DNA of 64,000 nt from assembly GCF_003382365.1 (NCBI RefSeq), contig NZ_QTSU01000001.1, positions 1,302,001 through 1,366,000 of the forward strand. Direction: 5' to 3'. This stretch comes from Lysobacter silvisoli. GTDB lineage: Bacteria; Pseudomonadota; Gammaproteobacteria; Xanthomonadales; Xanthomonadaceae. This document shows, piece after piece, positions 1-10,100 of the stretch. A model generated the notes under the pieces. It was not told the origin of the DNA and ran no database searches. It was given only the letters and a program-made list of their open reading frames with translations. The position numbers and the translations under genes were made by a program. Positions within the stretch are counted from its first letter, which is position 1; each line of letters opens with the position of its first letter.

Positions 1-884
1 ACGCGCATGATGCCCAGGTCGCGCCGGCGCTGGCGCACGCCCAGCGCCATGCCGCTGCTGACCATCAGCATCAGGGCGCAGAAGGTCACCACGACCACCA
101 TCTCGATCATCGACACGATGTCGCCGAACTGTGCGAAGAACTCGTTGTGGAACACCTGGTCGGAGCTGGTGTACGAAGGCCAGGCGCTGGTCTCCAGCGC
201 GGTGTCGATGCGCTGCGAGGCGTCGTCGGCGGTGACGTGCGGCTTGAGCGTGATCACGAAGCTGCCGACGGTGTCCTTCCAGATGTCGCGGTTCTCGTTG
301 AGGAAGTCGTAGTGGGTGACCGCGAAGTTGCGGCTGCCCGCGCCCTTGGTCGAATCGAAGATGCCGGCCACGATGTGATTCCAGGCGCGCTCGCCATGCG
401 GCGGCCGGAACAGCAGGCTCTGCAGCGGAATCGAGTCGCCCTTCTTCCAGCCGAACTTGTCGGCGATGTCGGCGCTGACCAGGATCGCGCGCTTGTCGGT
501 GAGGAAGGTCTTGCGGGTGTCGGCGTCCATGACCATGTCGGGATGGGTGTCCAGCCAGGTCTGCGGCTCCACCGCGAAGCTCATGAACATGTTCGACTGT
601 TCGCGGTAGTACAGGCCGATCCAGGTCGCGTAACTGATCGTCTCCAGCCCCTCGACCTTGCGGATGGTGTCGATCGACGACAGCGGCAGCACCTGCATCG
701 CGCCGGCGTCGCTCATCGCCATCAGCCGGCGCGAGGCGATGGAGTTGTCGCCGCCGTTCATGGAATAGCGCAAGGCGCCGAGGATGCCGAAAGTGCAAAA
801 CGCCAGGGCGACGGCCGCGGTCAGCAACAGCGAGCGCAGCTTGAAAAACCTGTGGTACCGCCAGATGAGGTTCAACTCGTTCAT
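1..884 (-). CDS. ABC transporter permease, FtsX/MacB type (3' end outside window)
   Basis: The first 294 codons of a minus-strand gene are open from ATG at 884 to the window edge. The protein begins MNELNLIWRYHRFFKLRS and has a transmembrane helix at about residues 17-37. A MacB-like periplasmic domain follows (about 40-240, with stretches such as SIASRRLMAMSDAGAM and ILVSADIADKFGWKKGD). A second hydrophobic helix starts near residue 258 and leads into GVRQRRRDLGIMR, typical of FtsX-family permeases. Its ATG overlaps the stop of the upstream SpaB_C gene (ATGA), so it belongs to the RiPP operon. FtsX/MacB permeases work with an ATPase in peptide efflux or envelope resistance, so export of or self-resistance to the product is the likely role. 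A cognate ATPase may lie beyond the left edge. Confidence 0.85.
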   Translation of the reverse strand, partial: MNELNLIWRYHRFFKLRSLLLTAAVALAFCTFGILGALRYSMNGGDNSIASRRLMAMSDAGAMQVLPLSSIDTIRKVEGLETISYATWIGLYYREQSNMFMSFAVEPQTWLDTHPDMVMDADTRKTFLTDKRAILVSADIADKFGWKKGDSIPLQSLLFRPPHGERAWNHIVAGIFDSTKGAGSRNFAVTHYDFLNENRDIWKDTVGSFVITLKPHVTADDASQRIDTALETSAWPSYTSSDQVFHNEFFAQFGDIVSMIEMVVVVTFCALMLMVSSGMALGVRQRRRDLGIMR

Positions 885-1852
885 GCCACCGTGTCCTGTT
901 GCTGCAAAGCGTTAGCGGCACCGCCGAGGATGCGCGCCAGTAGTAGCTCACCTGCCGCCGGCAGGCCCAGGCGGTTGTTCAACATGTGCATCTGCGAGCC
1001 GACGATGCCGAGCACGGCGTTGCGGCACATCGCATCGCCGACGGTCGCGCGGCCGTCGTAGGGCGCCAGCAGCCGCCCTTGCGCATGCAATTCCCTCAGG
1101 TGCAGCGCCAGCTTCTGCACGCCGCGTGCCCAGACCGCATGCGCGCTGCGGCTGTCCCAGCCCGCCGCCGCTTCCCGCTCCAGGCGCAGCAACAGTTGCA
1201 GTTGTTCATCGCTGGCGCGCGGCGCGTCCGCTTCCAGCGCCTCGCGGCCGACCATCGGCGTCCACAGCGCGCCATAGCGCTCGAAATAGCCGCCCAGCGC
1301 CGCCAGATCTTCGCCGCAGGCCAGCACCGCCGCGGCCATCAGCGCGAAGGCCGCCGACAGGCGCGCGCTGCGGCTGCCTTGCGTGGCCTTACACAGGCTC
1401 AGCGCCAGCCGCGAGGACAGCTCGAACAGCCCCTCGTTGGCGGCCATGGCCTGCTCGCCGCCGTAGCGCAGCCATTCGGGCTCGTAGGCGATGGCCGCCA
1501 CGGTGCCCTCGGCGTACCAGGGCAGGTCCTCCGGCGCCACCGGGCGGCCGTCGAAGGCGTGTCCGCGGTAGTACTCCTCGCGTGTGGGGGGCCGGGCCGA
1601 CAGATAAGGCTCGACGCCCTCGGCCAGCACCGCCCGGGCCGCGGCCTCGTCGGCCGCGATCGGGCCGGCCAGACGCACGCGCAGGTGCGGCCCGCCTTCC
1701 CAGTAGCGGATGAAGAACCATTGCCGCAGCGCACCGTCGGCGCTCCAGCGCTGGATCGCCGGCGCCAGGCGCTCGTGCAGATAGCGCTCGCTGGCGACCG
1801 GGTCGGACAGGAACACATGCAGCGAGAGCCAATCGCGCGGCGCGGCGTCCAT
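881..1852 (-). CDS. Stand-alone SpaB_C / thiopeptide-type biosynthesis protein, candidate pyridine-forming enzyme
   Basis: Protein of 323 residues. It starts MDAAPRDWLSLHVFLSDP and contains WFFIRYWEGGPHLRVRLAG, the characteristic N-terminal part of the 'thiopeptide-type bacteriocin biosynthesis' (SpaB C-terminal-like) domain, which fills the whole protein. In thiopeptide pathways the free-standing member of this family (TclM/TbtD type) performs the formal [4+2] cycloaddition between two dehydroalanines, forming the six-membered nitrogen ring and releasing the leader. In lanthipeptide LanB proteins the same fold eliminates glutamate from glutamylated Ser/Thr. The preceding dehydratase already has its own C-terminal domain, so I favour the cyclase role, by inference. 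The ATG overlaps the preceding stop by one base (TGATG at 1850-1854), and the stop overlaps the next ATG. Confidence 0.8.
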   Translation of the reverse strand: MDAAPRDWLSLHVFLSDPVASERYLHERLAPAIQRWSADGALRQWFFIRYWEGGPHLRVRLAGPIAADEAAARAVLAEGVEPYLSARPPTREEYYRGHAFDGRPVAPEDLPWYAEGTVAAIAYEPEWLRYGGEQAMAANEGLFELSSRLALSLCKATQGSRSARLSAAFALMAAAVLACGEDLAALGGYFERYGALWTPMVGREALEADAPRASDEQLQLLLRLEREAAAGWDSRSAHAVWARGVQKLALHLRELHAQGRLLAPYDGRATVGDAMCRNAVLGIVGSQMHMLNNRLGLPAAGELLLARILGGAANALQQQDTVA

Positions 1853-3327
1853 CAGCACAGCTCCATGGTCGGATTGGCCGAGCGCGAGTGCCCGCACAGC
1901 ACCAGGTAGACGGCCTGGCCGCGTAGCGCGAGCTCGGACTCCAGCCGGGCCTCGCGCATCATCTTGGTCGGCCGCGCATACAGGTCGTGGGCGGCGGCGG
2001 CCAGCGAAAAATCCTGCGCCGTCGCTCCGGCGGCCAGGTGGATCTCGCGCAGCGCGGCATCGCCCAGCCGTTCCATCGCCGCGCGCACGTCGGCCTGCAC
2101 GATCAGCACCGCCGTCAAGGTGGCGAAGTTGTACTTGGTGTTGGCGTACGGAAGCATGCGCACCACCGCTTCGCGCAGGTCGCCGCGCCAGGCTTGCGGC
2201 GCCGGCGCGTCGGCATCGATGTCGAGGACGCCCGGCGGCCGACCCGGCTCCTGCCCCAGCCACAGCAGGGAATGGGCCAGCTCAGCGGCCGCGGCGCTGG
2301 ACGGACGCCTGCGGCGGATGGCGCTCCAGGTCGCGATCACCGAAGCGCAGGTGCCGGCGGGCACTTGGGTCAGCACCGAGGACGCCAGGCCGCGATCGTT
2401 GCCGGAACTGCGCCGGCGCATCACGCCCAGCACCCCGCGCCCGCCGACGTCGCCGCGGCGCGCCGCACTCAAGCCCGGGACGGCCGACGCGGCCACGCGC
2501 GCGGGTGTGGCGCCACGGTCGAAGCTGCGCTGGAACAGCCGCAGCCGCGGGAATCGCTGCTCCATCTCCGGGTAGGGCCGCGGCGCGCTGAGACGGGGGT
2601 GTTCGGCCGGCAAGTCTTCGGGCTCGAAGCCCGGGCGCAAGCCGATGGCATACAGCGGAATTTCGAACGGCTGCGAGCACAAGGGCCGGCCGGTCTCGCG
2701 ATCCGGATCGGCGGTTTCGTCGATGCCGAGCAGTTGGGCCAGATGCTGGGCTTGCGCCTGCGCATGACCCGCCTCGAGCACGCAGGGCACATGCGCGAAC
2801 TCGCCGTACTCCTCGGCGTAGCGCCAGGCCCGGCCCACGCACACCAGCGCCGCGGTCCCCTCGCCCATCGCCCCCGCGGCCAGCGGCGGCAGCGCTTGCA
2901 GGCCATGGAACTCGGGCACGTAGGCATGCACCTGCGTGGTTCCGCCGCGGCTGCGCAGCAGGTAGTACTTGAGCGGATAGCGGCCGCGCGAGGACGGCAC
3001 GGCCTTGTGGATCGCCGACTCGCTGTAGGGCTCGTAGCGCAGCGGAGCGGCCAGATAGCGGAAGAACAGCGACCAGCGGACCGGCTCGTCCAGCGCCGGC
3101 ATGCCCGCGCGCGAGCCCGACAGCCACGCATCCAGGTCGCACAGCTCGCGCGGCAGGCCGGCCGAGGGCAGCAGGCGCAGGCTCGCCGGTTCGACCGCGC
3201 TGGCCTGGCGCCGCAACGCTTTCTTGCCCTCGGCGAAGGCCGGCACGATCAGGCGCTCCAAGCGCTGGTGGCCCGAGAGCAACCAGGCTTCCAGCTGATC
3301 CGCGCGTGCCGGGTCGGGAGCGGTCAT
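1852..3327 (-). CDS. Tandem SagB/nitroreductase-type azoline dehydrogenase
   Basis: Protein of 491 residues. SagB-type FMN enzymes oxidise thiazolines/oxazolines to thiazoles/oxazoles in azole-containing RiPPs. Two nitroreductase-like halves are visible. The first (about 55-190) has SSRGRYPLKYYLLRSRGG and VHAYVPEFHGLQAL, which match the SAGALYPLE...HYD region of SagB proteins. The second (about 290-490) begins RRRSSGNDRG and ends with AGATAQDFSLAAAAHDLYA and AVYLVLCGHSRSANP, the usual SagB C-terminal pattern. Thiopeptide and TOMM clusters commonly carry such double-length forms. The start at 3327 overlaps the YcaO stop (ATGA). A second, single-domain SagB protein is encoded at 13589-14464, so one of the two may act on another residue or step. 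Confidence 0.82.
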   Translation of the reverse strand: MTAPDPARADQLEAWLLSGHQRLERLIVPAFAEGKKALRRQASAVEPASLRLLPSAGLPRELCDLDAWLSGSRAGMPALDEPVRWSLFFRYLAAPLRYEPYSESAIHKAVPSSRGRYPLKYYLLRSRGGTTQVHAYVPEFHGLQALPPLAAGAMGEGTAALVCVGRAWRYAEEYGEFAHVPCVLEAGHAQAQAQHLAQLLGIDETADPDRETGRPLCSQPFEIPLYAIGLRPGFEPEDLPAEHPRLSAPRPYPEMEQRFPRLRLFQRSFDRGATPARVAASAVPGLSAARRGDVGGRGVLGVMRRRSSGNDRGLASSVLTQVPAGTCASVIATWSAIRRRRPSSAAAAELAHSLLWLGQEPGRPPGVLDIDADAPAPQAWRGDLREAVVRMLPYANTKYNFATLTAVLIVQADVRAAMERLGDAALREIHLAAGATAQDFSLAAAAHDLYARPTKMMREARLESELALRGQAVYLVLCGHSRSANPTMELC

Positions 3328-5321
3328 GGGAAGTTGTGCGGATAGGGGTTGACGTTGGCCAGCGTGTACGCCGGGGCGGCGATGCCGCGATGGCGGGCGA
3401 ACCGGTCCAGGCGGTCGGTGTCGATGCGCCGGTACTGGTGCCCGAAGGTCACCGGCATCAGGCCCGGCACCAGCACCTTGGCCGCGCTCAACCCCAGTTC
3501 GCGCAATTCGGCGAAGGTCTGGTCCACCACGATGATGTCGGTGGCGATCCCCAGCACCTTGGCGCAGTCCTCTTCCAGCTCCCGGGTTAGGTCCAGATGC
3601 CGCACGTCGGGCAGGCGCTCGCGGCATTCCTGCAAGGTCCGGACCTCGCCTTGGAGCAGGAACAGCAGCCGCTCCAAGGTTTCGTCCAGGCTGTACAGCA
3701 GCACGTGGTCGAACATGTCCTTGACCAGCGCATGGTCTTCGTACATGGCCCGCGCTCGGGCGAAATCCAGGGTCTCGCTCTTGCGGTACACGCCCATCGA
3801 GGTGGTGACTTCGGCCAGCGCGGAGAAGATCGTGTCGCTCCAGCGCCCGCCGCAGGCCGAGGCGCAGTAGGACTTGACCTTGGCGTCGCTGGACGGGTCC
3901 ACGATCATGGCGCCGACCACCGGGATCTGCGCCTCGCTGGTCATGTCGAACAGGTAGACCTCGAAGCCGGCGGCTTCGGAACGGGCGATCAGGGCGGCGC
4001 TGTGGCGGTCGTCGATGCTGCGGTTGTCGATCCGCGCCGGCGCGATCCGCGAATACCAGGTCGAGAAATAGGCGTCGCGCTCGATCACTTCGTGCAGCCC
4101 GCCCAATACCGCTTCCTCGATGCTGCCGCCCAGCGAGCAGCCGTTGGACGAGTCGTAGATGAAGCGGTTGGCCGGCACGCCCGGCCGGCTCTTGATGTTG
4201 TAGTAGCCCAGTTGCTCGGGCACCAGGATGGGCTCGTCGCGACGTAGCGAATGCCCCCAGACCCAGCCGAACTCCAGGTCTTCGGTATAGGTTTCGAAGC
4301 GGAACAAGGGGTTCGCGCGCTGCTCGTCGGTGTGCATCACGAACACCGCCGGATCGACCACGCGGTCGCCGTAGCGCGCGACCATCTGCGCGCGGCTGCC
4401 GCGCAAGGCGACCATGCCGTCGCGCGGCTCGTTGCCGGCGTAGCGCTCCACGCCTTCCAGCAATGCGATCAGCTCGGAAGTCTGGTAGTTGAAGGCGCGG
4501 CCATGGTTGTAATCGGTGGAGCCGCCGCCCGGGAACGGCCGCTCCGAGGTGAACAGCGGCATCAGGTCGGATTGCCAGTTCTGGAACACGTGCTTGATCA
4601 GCCCGCAATGGCGATCCAGGAACATCCGCCGCACGCTGCGCAGCGACAGCTTGTCGTTGGGCGGCCGCCGGTCGCTCGGGTCGAGCTTGATCCGCGACTG
4701 GAACCGCAGCGCCGCCGGTTGCGACGGCGCCGGCCGGATATCGCAGGCCGGGCACTGGCTGACCTGCATATAGCGGTGCCGCGCGATCTCCAGCGCGTCC
4801 ACGCGCAGCGTGTAGTAGTGGCCCGGCGGCAATGCGCTGTCCTGCTGGCCCAGGTCCGCGCCGGCCAGCGACGCCATCAGCTCGGCGACGGCGATGCGCG
4901 CGGCGGGCGACAGCGGCTTGAACGGCGTGGGACGGCGGCCCGACCGCTCGGCCGTATAGGTCTTGCCGGTGGGGTGATTGGTGCGGATCCATTCCTGCAG
5001 GCACTGCAGGCAACGGCCCTGGCCGGGCACGACCACCGGCCCGATCTGCACGGACCCCGGCTCCACGCCGACGAAGAACACCGTGACCCCGGCTTGGACC
5101 AGGCGCCGTTGCAGGTCGATCGCCGACAGCAGATCCAGCCTCTGGTCGAACAGCAGCAGGCATTGGCTGCCCGGCTCGGCTTCGAAATGCTCGGCCCGGG
5201 CCAGATCGGCGAACGCTTCGACGTTCGCGTCCCACAGGCGCGCCACCGCAGCCGGGCCGCCGAGCACGTCCAGGCAGGCCGGATTGGCGACCACATAGCG
5301 ACGGCTGCGGTCGCCGCTCAT
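3324..5321 (-). CDS. TOMM cyclodehydratase: E1-like zinc domain fused to YcaO domain
   Basis: Protein of 665 residues. The N-terminal 230 residues are a reduced E1/C-protein-like domain with two CxxC pairs, C104/C107 (RCLQC) and C190/C193 (QCPAC), that probably hold a structural zinc. The rest is a YcaO domain, recognised by SSNGCSLGGSIEEAVLGGLH followed by EVIERDA, which contains ATP-binding residues of the family. The protein ends PYPHNFP, a variant of the proline-rich C-terminus found in azoline-forming YcaO proteins. YcaO enzymes use ATP to cyclise Cys (or Ser/Thr) onto the preceding amide, here presumably the core cysteines. Fused C-D proteins of this type need a separate ocin-ThiF-like partner to bind the leader; that gene is immediately upstream. 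The ATG at 5321 overlaps the upstream stop. Confidence 0.93.
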   Translation of the reverse strand: MSGDRSRRYVVANPACLDVLGGPAAVARLWDANVEAFADLARAEHFEAEPGSQCLLLFDQRLDLLSAIDLQRRLVQAGVTVFFVGVEPGSVQIGPVVVPGQGRCLQCLQEWIRTNHPTGKTYTAERSGRRPTPFKPLSPAARIAVAELMASLAGADLGQQDSALPPGHYYTLRVDALEIARHRYMQVSQCPACDIRPAPSQPAALRFQSRIKLDPSDRRPPNDKLSLRSVRRMFLDRHCGLIKHVFQNWQSDLMPLFTSERPFPGGGSTDYNHGRAFNYQTSELIALLEGVERYAGNEPRDGMVALRGSRAQMVARYGDRVVDPAVFVMHTDEQRANPLFRFETYTEDLEFGWVWGHSLRRDEPILVPEQLGYYNIKSRPGVPANRFIYDSSNGCSLGGSIEEAVLGGLHEVIERDAYFSTWYSRIAPARIDNRSIDDRHSAALIARSEAAGFEVYLFDMTSEAQIPVVGAMIVDPSSDAKVKSYCASACGGRWSDTIFSALAEVTTSMGVYRKSETLDFARARAMYEDHALVKDMFDHVLLYSLDETLERLLFLLQGEVRTLQECRERLPDVRHLDLTRELEEDCAKVLGIATDIIVVDQTFAELRELGLSAAKVLVPGLMPVTFGHQYRRIDTDRLDRFARHRGIAAPAYTLANVNPYPHNFP

Positions 5322-7129
5322 GCCGCACCCGCCGCGGCGGTCAGGCTGGCATGACCGCAATACACGCCGGGCGGTAGTCCCGGTGCGGCGAACAGGTGGA
5401 AATCGGCCTGCCGCGGCGCGGCGGCCTGCGCCGCGATCAGGGCCGTGCGCCAGTCCGGCACCTGCGTCGCGGCGGCCGGCTCGGGCAGCGCCAGCGGCGG
5501 ATCGAAGCGGTCGCCGTGCAGGCCCTGCAATTGGAACAGGCTGCACGCCTTGCCCAGCGCAAGCTCCACCGCGCCCAGCGGGCTGTCGGCGACCGCGCTG
5601 CACAACGCGGTGTGCTCGTGCGACACGCGGGCGATGAAGGCGTCGCCGGCCGAATTCCACTGCAAGCGCAGGCCGATGCCGTCGGGCGCATGGAAGCGCA
5701 GCAAGGCATGCAGCACGCGCGCCGGGCCGGGCGGCAACTGGGCCAGATCAACCCAGGCCCATTGCTGGGTTCGCGCCATCTCTTCCGAGACCGCGACCGC
5801 CTGGGCGAGCGCGAGACGTTTCCATGCGTCCTCTTCGAAGGCGCAGACCGGCGCCGGCAGGTCCGGCTGGAAGCTGTGCGCCAGCGCGGCGACCGCCTGG
5901 GACAGGCCGTGGACGACAGCGGCCGCATGCTCCAGGCCCCAGCCCACGACGATGCGCTCGCGCCCGGCTTCGGACGCCGAGCGCACGCGCACCGGGTACT
6001 GCATCAACGGAACCTGCTCGATGCGGTCGTCGGCGACCACGCTGAACGGCCCCAGCAAGGGATCCAGCCACGGTTCCAGCGCGAACTTGACCCGCTCGAA
6101 CGGCAGCAGGGCGCGGCCTTCCGGCATCTGGTACTTGCTGGGGTGCACGAACGGAACCGGTGCGCCCTCGCCTCGCGCGGACGCCACCAGCATGCGGTAT
6201 TCGACTTCCAGATCCGCCGACACGATCGCGGCCTGACCGCCGGACGCGGCCGCCTCGATGCCGAAGTAGCGGCAGATCGCCGCCTGCGCGACCACACAGC
6301 CGAGCAAGGCCTTGGCCACGGAACCCAAGGTGGCCGAGTTCGGATCCGGCGGCGGCAACCAGTGCAGCAAATCCGCAATGCCGGGACGGCCGGCTTGCGA
6401 CGCCGGCGCCACCCAGGCGCGGCCGTCGACGATCGCGCCGATCGCGCCGGCGATGCCGCGCTCGCGCATCGTCCGCTCGACCTGGGCCGCCCTGGCCGTG
6501 ATCGCGCCATCGCCGATGTACAGCAGCATGCCGGCCGATTCGATGGGGCTGCCGTCGTCGATCGCCGCACGCAGGGCCAGCCGTGGACCTTGAGCGGACT
6601 CGATCTCGTCGCGCAGTTCGTCCCAGCCCGGGGTCGCCGCGCCATCGAACTGCACGCTCAGGTGGCCGCAGCCGCTGTCGGCCAGCGCCCTGACCGCCGA
6701 CAGCAGCGCCGGTCCGCCTCCGATCACGACCACCTGCGCGTCGCGCCAGCGGCGCAGCGCGGCTTCGACGCCCTGCCCCTGCAGCCGGTCTTCCAGGAAC
6801 TTGCGCAGTTCGTTGCTCGCGGTATGGGCCACGAGCCGGTCGGCCGACGGTTCCTCGGCCTCCACCGCCAGCAGCATGCCGTGCTCGCTCAGCGAGGCCA
6901 GCAACCGGCGGAAGAACTCGGCCAGCTTCGCCGGCGCGCGCTCCAGGATGCTCTCCACCGGATTGCCGGCGTCGATCAGCGCGATCAGCTTTTCGACCAG
7001 CGGATAGGCCGATGCGTCCTTCAGGACGAAGGAGCTATCGCCGGCGTCGAACAGGATGCCGTCGGGCACCAGGCCGAAATAGACATGGTTCTTGAGTTTG
7101 ACGCGGCTACCGGCAACGGTTTGATTCAT
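5318..7129 (-). CDS. Ocin-ThiF-like leader-binding protein (thiazole-containing bacteriocin maturation protein)
   Basis: Protein of 603 residues starting MNQTVAGSRVKLKNHVYFGL. The first 100 residues look like the RiPP-recognition region of 'F' proteins. A degenerate Rossmann segment follows (VVVIGGGPALLSAVRAL, residues 133-149), but no catalytic adenylation signature was seen. This is the pattern of the family annotated as putative thiazole-containing bacteriocin maturation protein. In thiopeptide and F-type azole pathways these proteins bind the leader peptide and activate the fused E1-like/YcaO enzyme encoded next. They are not known to be catalytic. The gene overlaps the LanB stop upstream and the YcaO start downstream, each by 4 nt, so coupled translation is likely. 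The family call is strong; the partner assignment is inferred from adjacency. Confidence 0.85.
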   Translation of the reverse strand: MNQTVAGSRVKLKNHVYFGLVPDGILFDAGDSSFVLKDASAYPLVEKLIALIDAGNPVESILERAPAKLAEFFRRLLASLSEHGMLLAVEAEEPSADRLVAHTASNELRKFLEDRLQGQGVEAALRRWRDAQVVVIGGGPALLSAVRALADSGCGHLSVQFDGAATPGWDELRDEIESAQGPRLALRAAIDDGSPIESAGMLLYIGDGAITARAAQVERTMRERGIAGAIGAIVDGRAWVAPASQAGRPGIADLLHWLPPPDPNSATLGSVAKALLGCVVAQAAICRYFGIEAAASGGQAAIVSADLEVEYRMLVASARGEGAPVPFVHPSKYQMPEGRALLPFERVKFALEPWLDPLLGPFSVVADDRIEQVPLMQYPVRVRSASEAGRERIVVGWGLEHAAAVVHGLSQAVAALAHSFQPDLPAPVCAFEEDAWKRLALAQAVAVSEEMARTQQWAWVDLAQLPPGPARVLHALLRFHAPDGIGLRLQWNSAGDAFIARVSHEHTALCSAVADSPLGAVELALGKACSLFQLQGLHGDRFDPPLALPEPAAATQVPDWRTALIAAQAAAPRQADFHLFAAPGLPPGVYCGHASLTAAAGAA

Positions 7130-10100
7130 GGGCTGGAGCTCTCCATAGCGCGGATCCGCTCGACTTTCTGCCTCCAGTCCTGGCCGAACACGCGTTCGAC
7201 CGAATTCGACAGCACGTGGCAGAGCAGGAATTTCTGGATCGGCGCCACTTCCAGCAGCGGAAGCAGCGCATAGAAGAAGTTGACGTTGATCCGATAGGCC
7301 AGGAACGCCGGCTTCTGCAGCGCCTCCTTTCCGGCCTTGGTGTTGATGAACGCATCGCCGATCTCGGAGATCTGCCGTTGTTCGATGCGCTGGAAGAACT
7401 CGTCGGGCACGTCCTGGCGCATCTGCGTGGCCATGTCCATGAACTGATCGTTCTGACCGACCAGTTCCTGGTAATGCGACTCGACGATGCGCTTGCTGCG
7501 CGCATCGACCTCCGCCAGGGCCCGGACCCAGTCCTCCAGCACCCGGACGAACGGCGCCGGCAGCCCGGTCTCGTCGTAACGACCGGCCACGACCGCGGCC
7601 GTGGCGCGGTCCAGCCTGGCCTGGTGTTTGGCATCGACCTGGTCGAAACGCCCGCGCAGGGCGTTGTCGGTGTCGTAGGCGGCGAAGAAGTAGTCGGCGT
7701 GCGAGCGCATCGACATGTAGCCTTCTTTCGCCCCGGCCTTGGGCGTGTTGGCGGTGGCCGCCAACATCGAATGCAGGGTGATGAAGAAGGCGTCGCGGTC
7801 GGCGTCCTTCAGCCGGTACAGCGCCAGGATCAGCTCGGCGCAGTCGCTGAGCATCAGTTCCTTGCTCTCGGCCACCGCCGGGATCAGCAGGGTCTTGGGC
7901 CGAAGGTAAGGCACCGGCGCGACCGTGTTGTCCTTGAGCAAGGGCAGATAGGGCCCGCTGTCGATCTCGAAGGTGCCGATCCACCTCGAGGTCTTCTCGT
8001 ATTCCTCCGGATCGATCCGCACCTGGCTCGGATGCTCGGCGATCCACCGCTCCACGATCGCCTGGATCGCCGGCAGCACGCGCAGCGCGTAGGACTCCGA
8101 ATCGCAGCGCAGGACCAGGTCGATGTGCGGGCCGAACTTCCAATGCGGCAGGAAGAACGCCCGCTCGACCCCGAAGTCGCGCTTGGCGGTCTCGATCGCT
8201 TCGGCGACCGGGCCCAGAATCAGCGGCCCGCGATCGCCGAAGTAGGCGATACGCAGCGCATGCCAGCGCGCCTCGGGCGCAGGCCGCTCGAGATTGCTGG
8301 TCAGCTCGAAATGCAGTTCCGAGACATGGGTTTCACCCTCGACAGAAGAGGCGTGGTCGTCGAAGTCCGGCAACAGCTCCGTCACCATCAGCGACAGGGT
8401 GTGGCGCTTGAGCATGTTCTGCAGCAGGCGCACGAACCTGGGGTTGCGCAGATCCACATAGAACGGCTTGAGATCCTTGAAATTGATCTCCTTCATCGCC
8501 GAGTAGCGCGAGATCCGCGCGCGCTCGCCGGTACCGGCCAGCAAGGCACGGACGAAGAAGCGCTGCGGCAGGCCATGGGCCTTCTGCCAGTCGCGTATGG
8601 CCAGGTAGAAGCGCGCCGCCGGCATCGACGGGTCCGGACAGGTGGAGTACGCCAGGGTCCAGGACCTGCGCGAGATCACCACATTACCCAAGGCGATCCG
8701 GGGCGAGTACAGCACGTCGCTGCCGCTGGCTTCCTTGGCCTTGGCCAGCGCGTTGGCGGCCAGGAAACACGGGCCTTCGCTGAACGCCAGCGCGATCGTG
8801 CGCTGTACCGCCGGCAGCATCACCGGGGTGAGCAGACCGTGGTACCAGATGTCGATGGCGCGGCCGTCGCGGTCGCGGAACTCCAGGCGATGCTCGGCCG
8901 GGACGTACACCAGATGCAGGTCGGCCAGGGCGAGCTTGCCGGTGTGCGGGTAGGACGGCGCGAACGGCGGAACGACCAGCTCCAGGCCCGACATGGCCGG
9001 GTGCCGGTTGGCGTTGAAGCCGAACACTCCGCCCAGTTCCGCATGGCGTCCGGATTCGGAGCCCTTGCCCAGGTACGCGCGCAGGCGTGCCATGCCGTCG
9101 TCGTCCAGCACTTCGCAGAACCGGGACAGGATGCCGGAGCGCCCGCCGTAGATCTGGTTCAGCACCACGCCGTCGCCGCCGTCGCTCTTGAACGGCTGGA
9201 CCAGGTAGCTGTAGGACGCGCGCCGGTTGCGCATGCCCGGTGGCAGCATCGACACGATGCCGCGCAGCGCCTCGGGCTCCAGACGGATGTCGCGTCCCTG
9301 CCCCAGCTGCTGCCTGAGATGGTCCTCGAACGCGCGCTTGGCGCGGGTCAAGGCCAGCGTGCGCGGCGAACTCGCCGCCACGCCCTCGGCGTCCATCTTG
9401 CCCTCCGACACCAGCGGCGCGTAAGCGGCGTCGAACTCCTCGATGAAGCGCTGCACGTCGGTGCACACGCCCTGCTCGCCGAAGCGCGAAACGAAGTAGT
9501 CGCACAGGCTGGTGTGGACCAGGTAGTTGGCGTCCACGACCCGGTTGAGCTGCTGGATCAGTTCGAACTCTTCCCGGTACGCGTCGATCGCGCCGATCGA
9601 CAGGTCCGCGTCGTCGCCGGCGTAATAGCAGTTCTCGTAGTAAGGCGTGCGGTACAGATAGCCGCCTACCCGAGCGCCCGCGGCCGTGGCCAGGTAATAG
9701 ATCGACGGGTCGATGTCCCGGCTGGCCTGGATCCGGCGCTCGAGATCGTCGCCGCGCATCACCTCCAGGTTCGCGCGCAGGCGCGCGAGCGCCGTGCGGA
9801 AGGCGTCGTCGGTGCCGTCGTCCAGCGCGGCCTCGACGCCCGCGATCCACTCCAGGGTGTCGGTCTGCTCGTGCAGGCCCGTGCGCGCGACCAGGTAGCC
9901 GATCTCGTACAGCTTCCTCACATAGCCTTCGACGGCCGGCGGCGGCAGCTTGGGCGCGAGCGCGCAGATCCGCGCGACCAGCGCCTGCGCAGGCAGGGAG
10001 TCGTCGTCCGATTCCTCCAGCGCATGGCGCACGCAGGCGAGCACCGGATTGGCGTCGAACTTGGCGATGTCCACGCCGGTGCCCCAGATCCGGCCGATGA

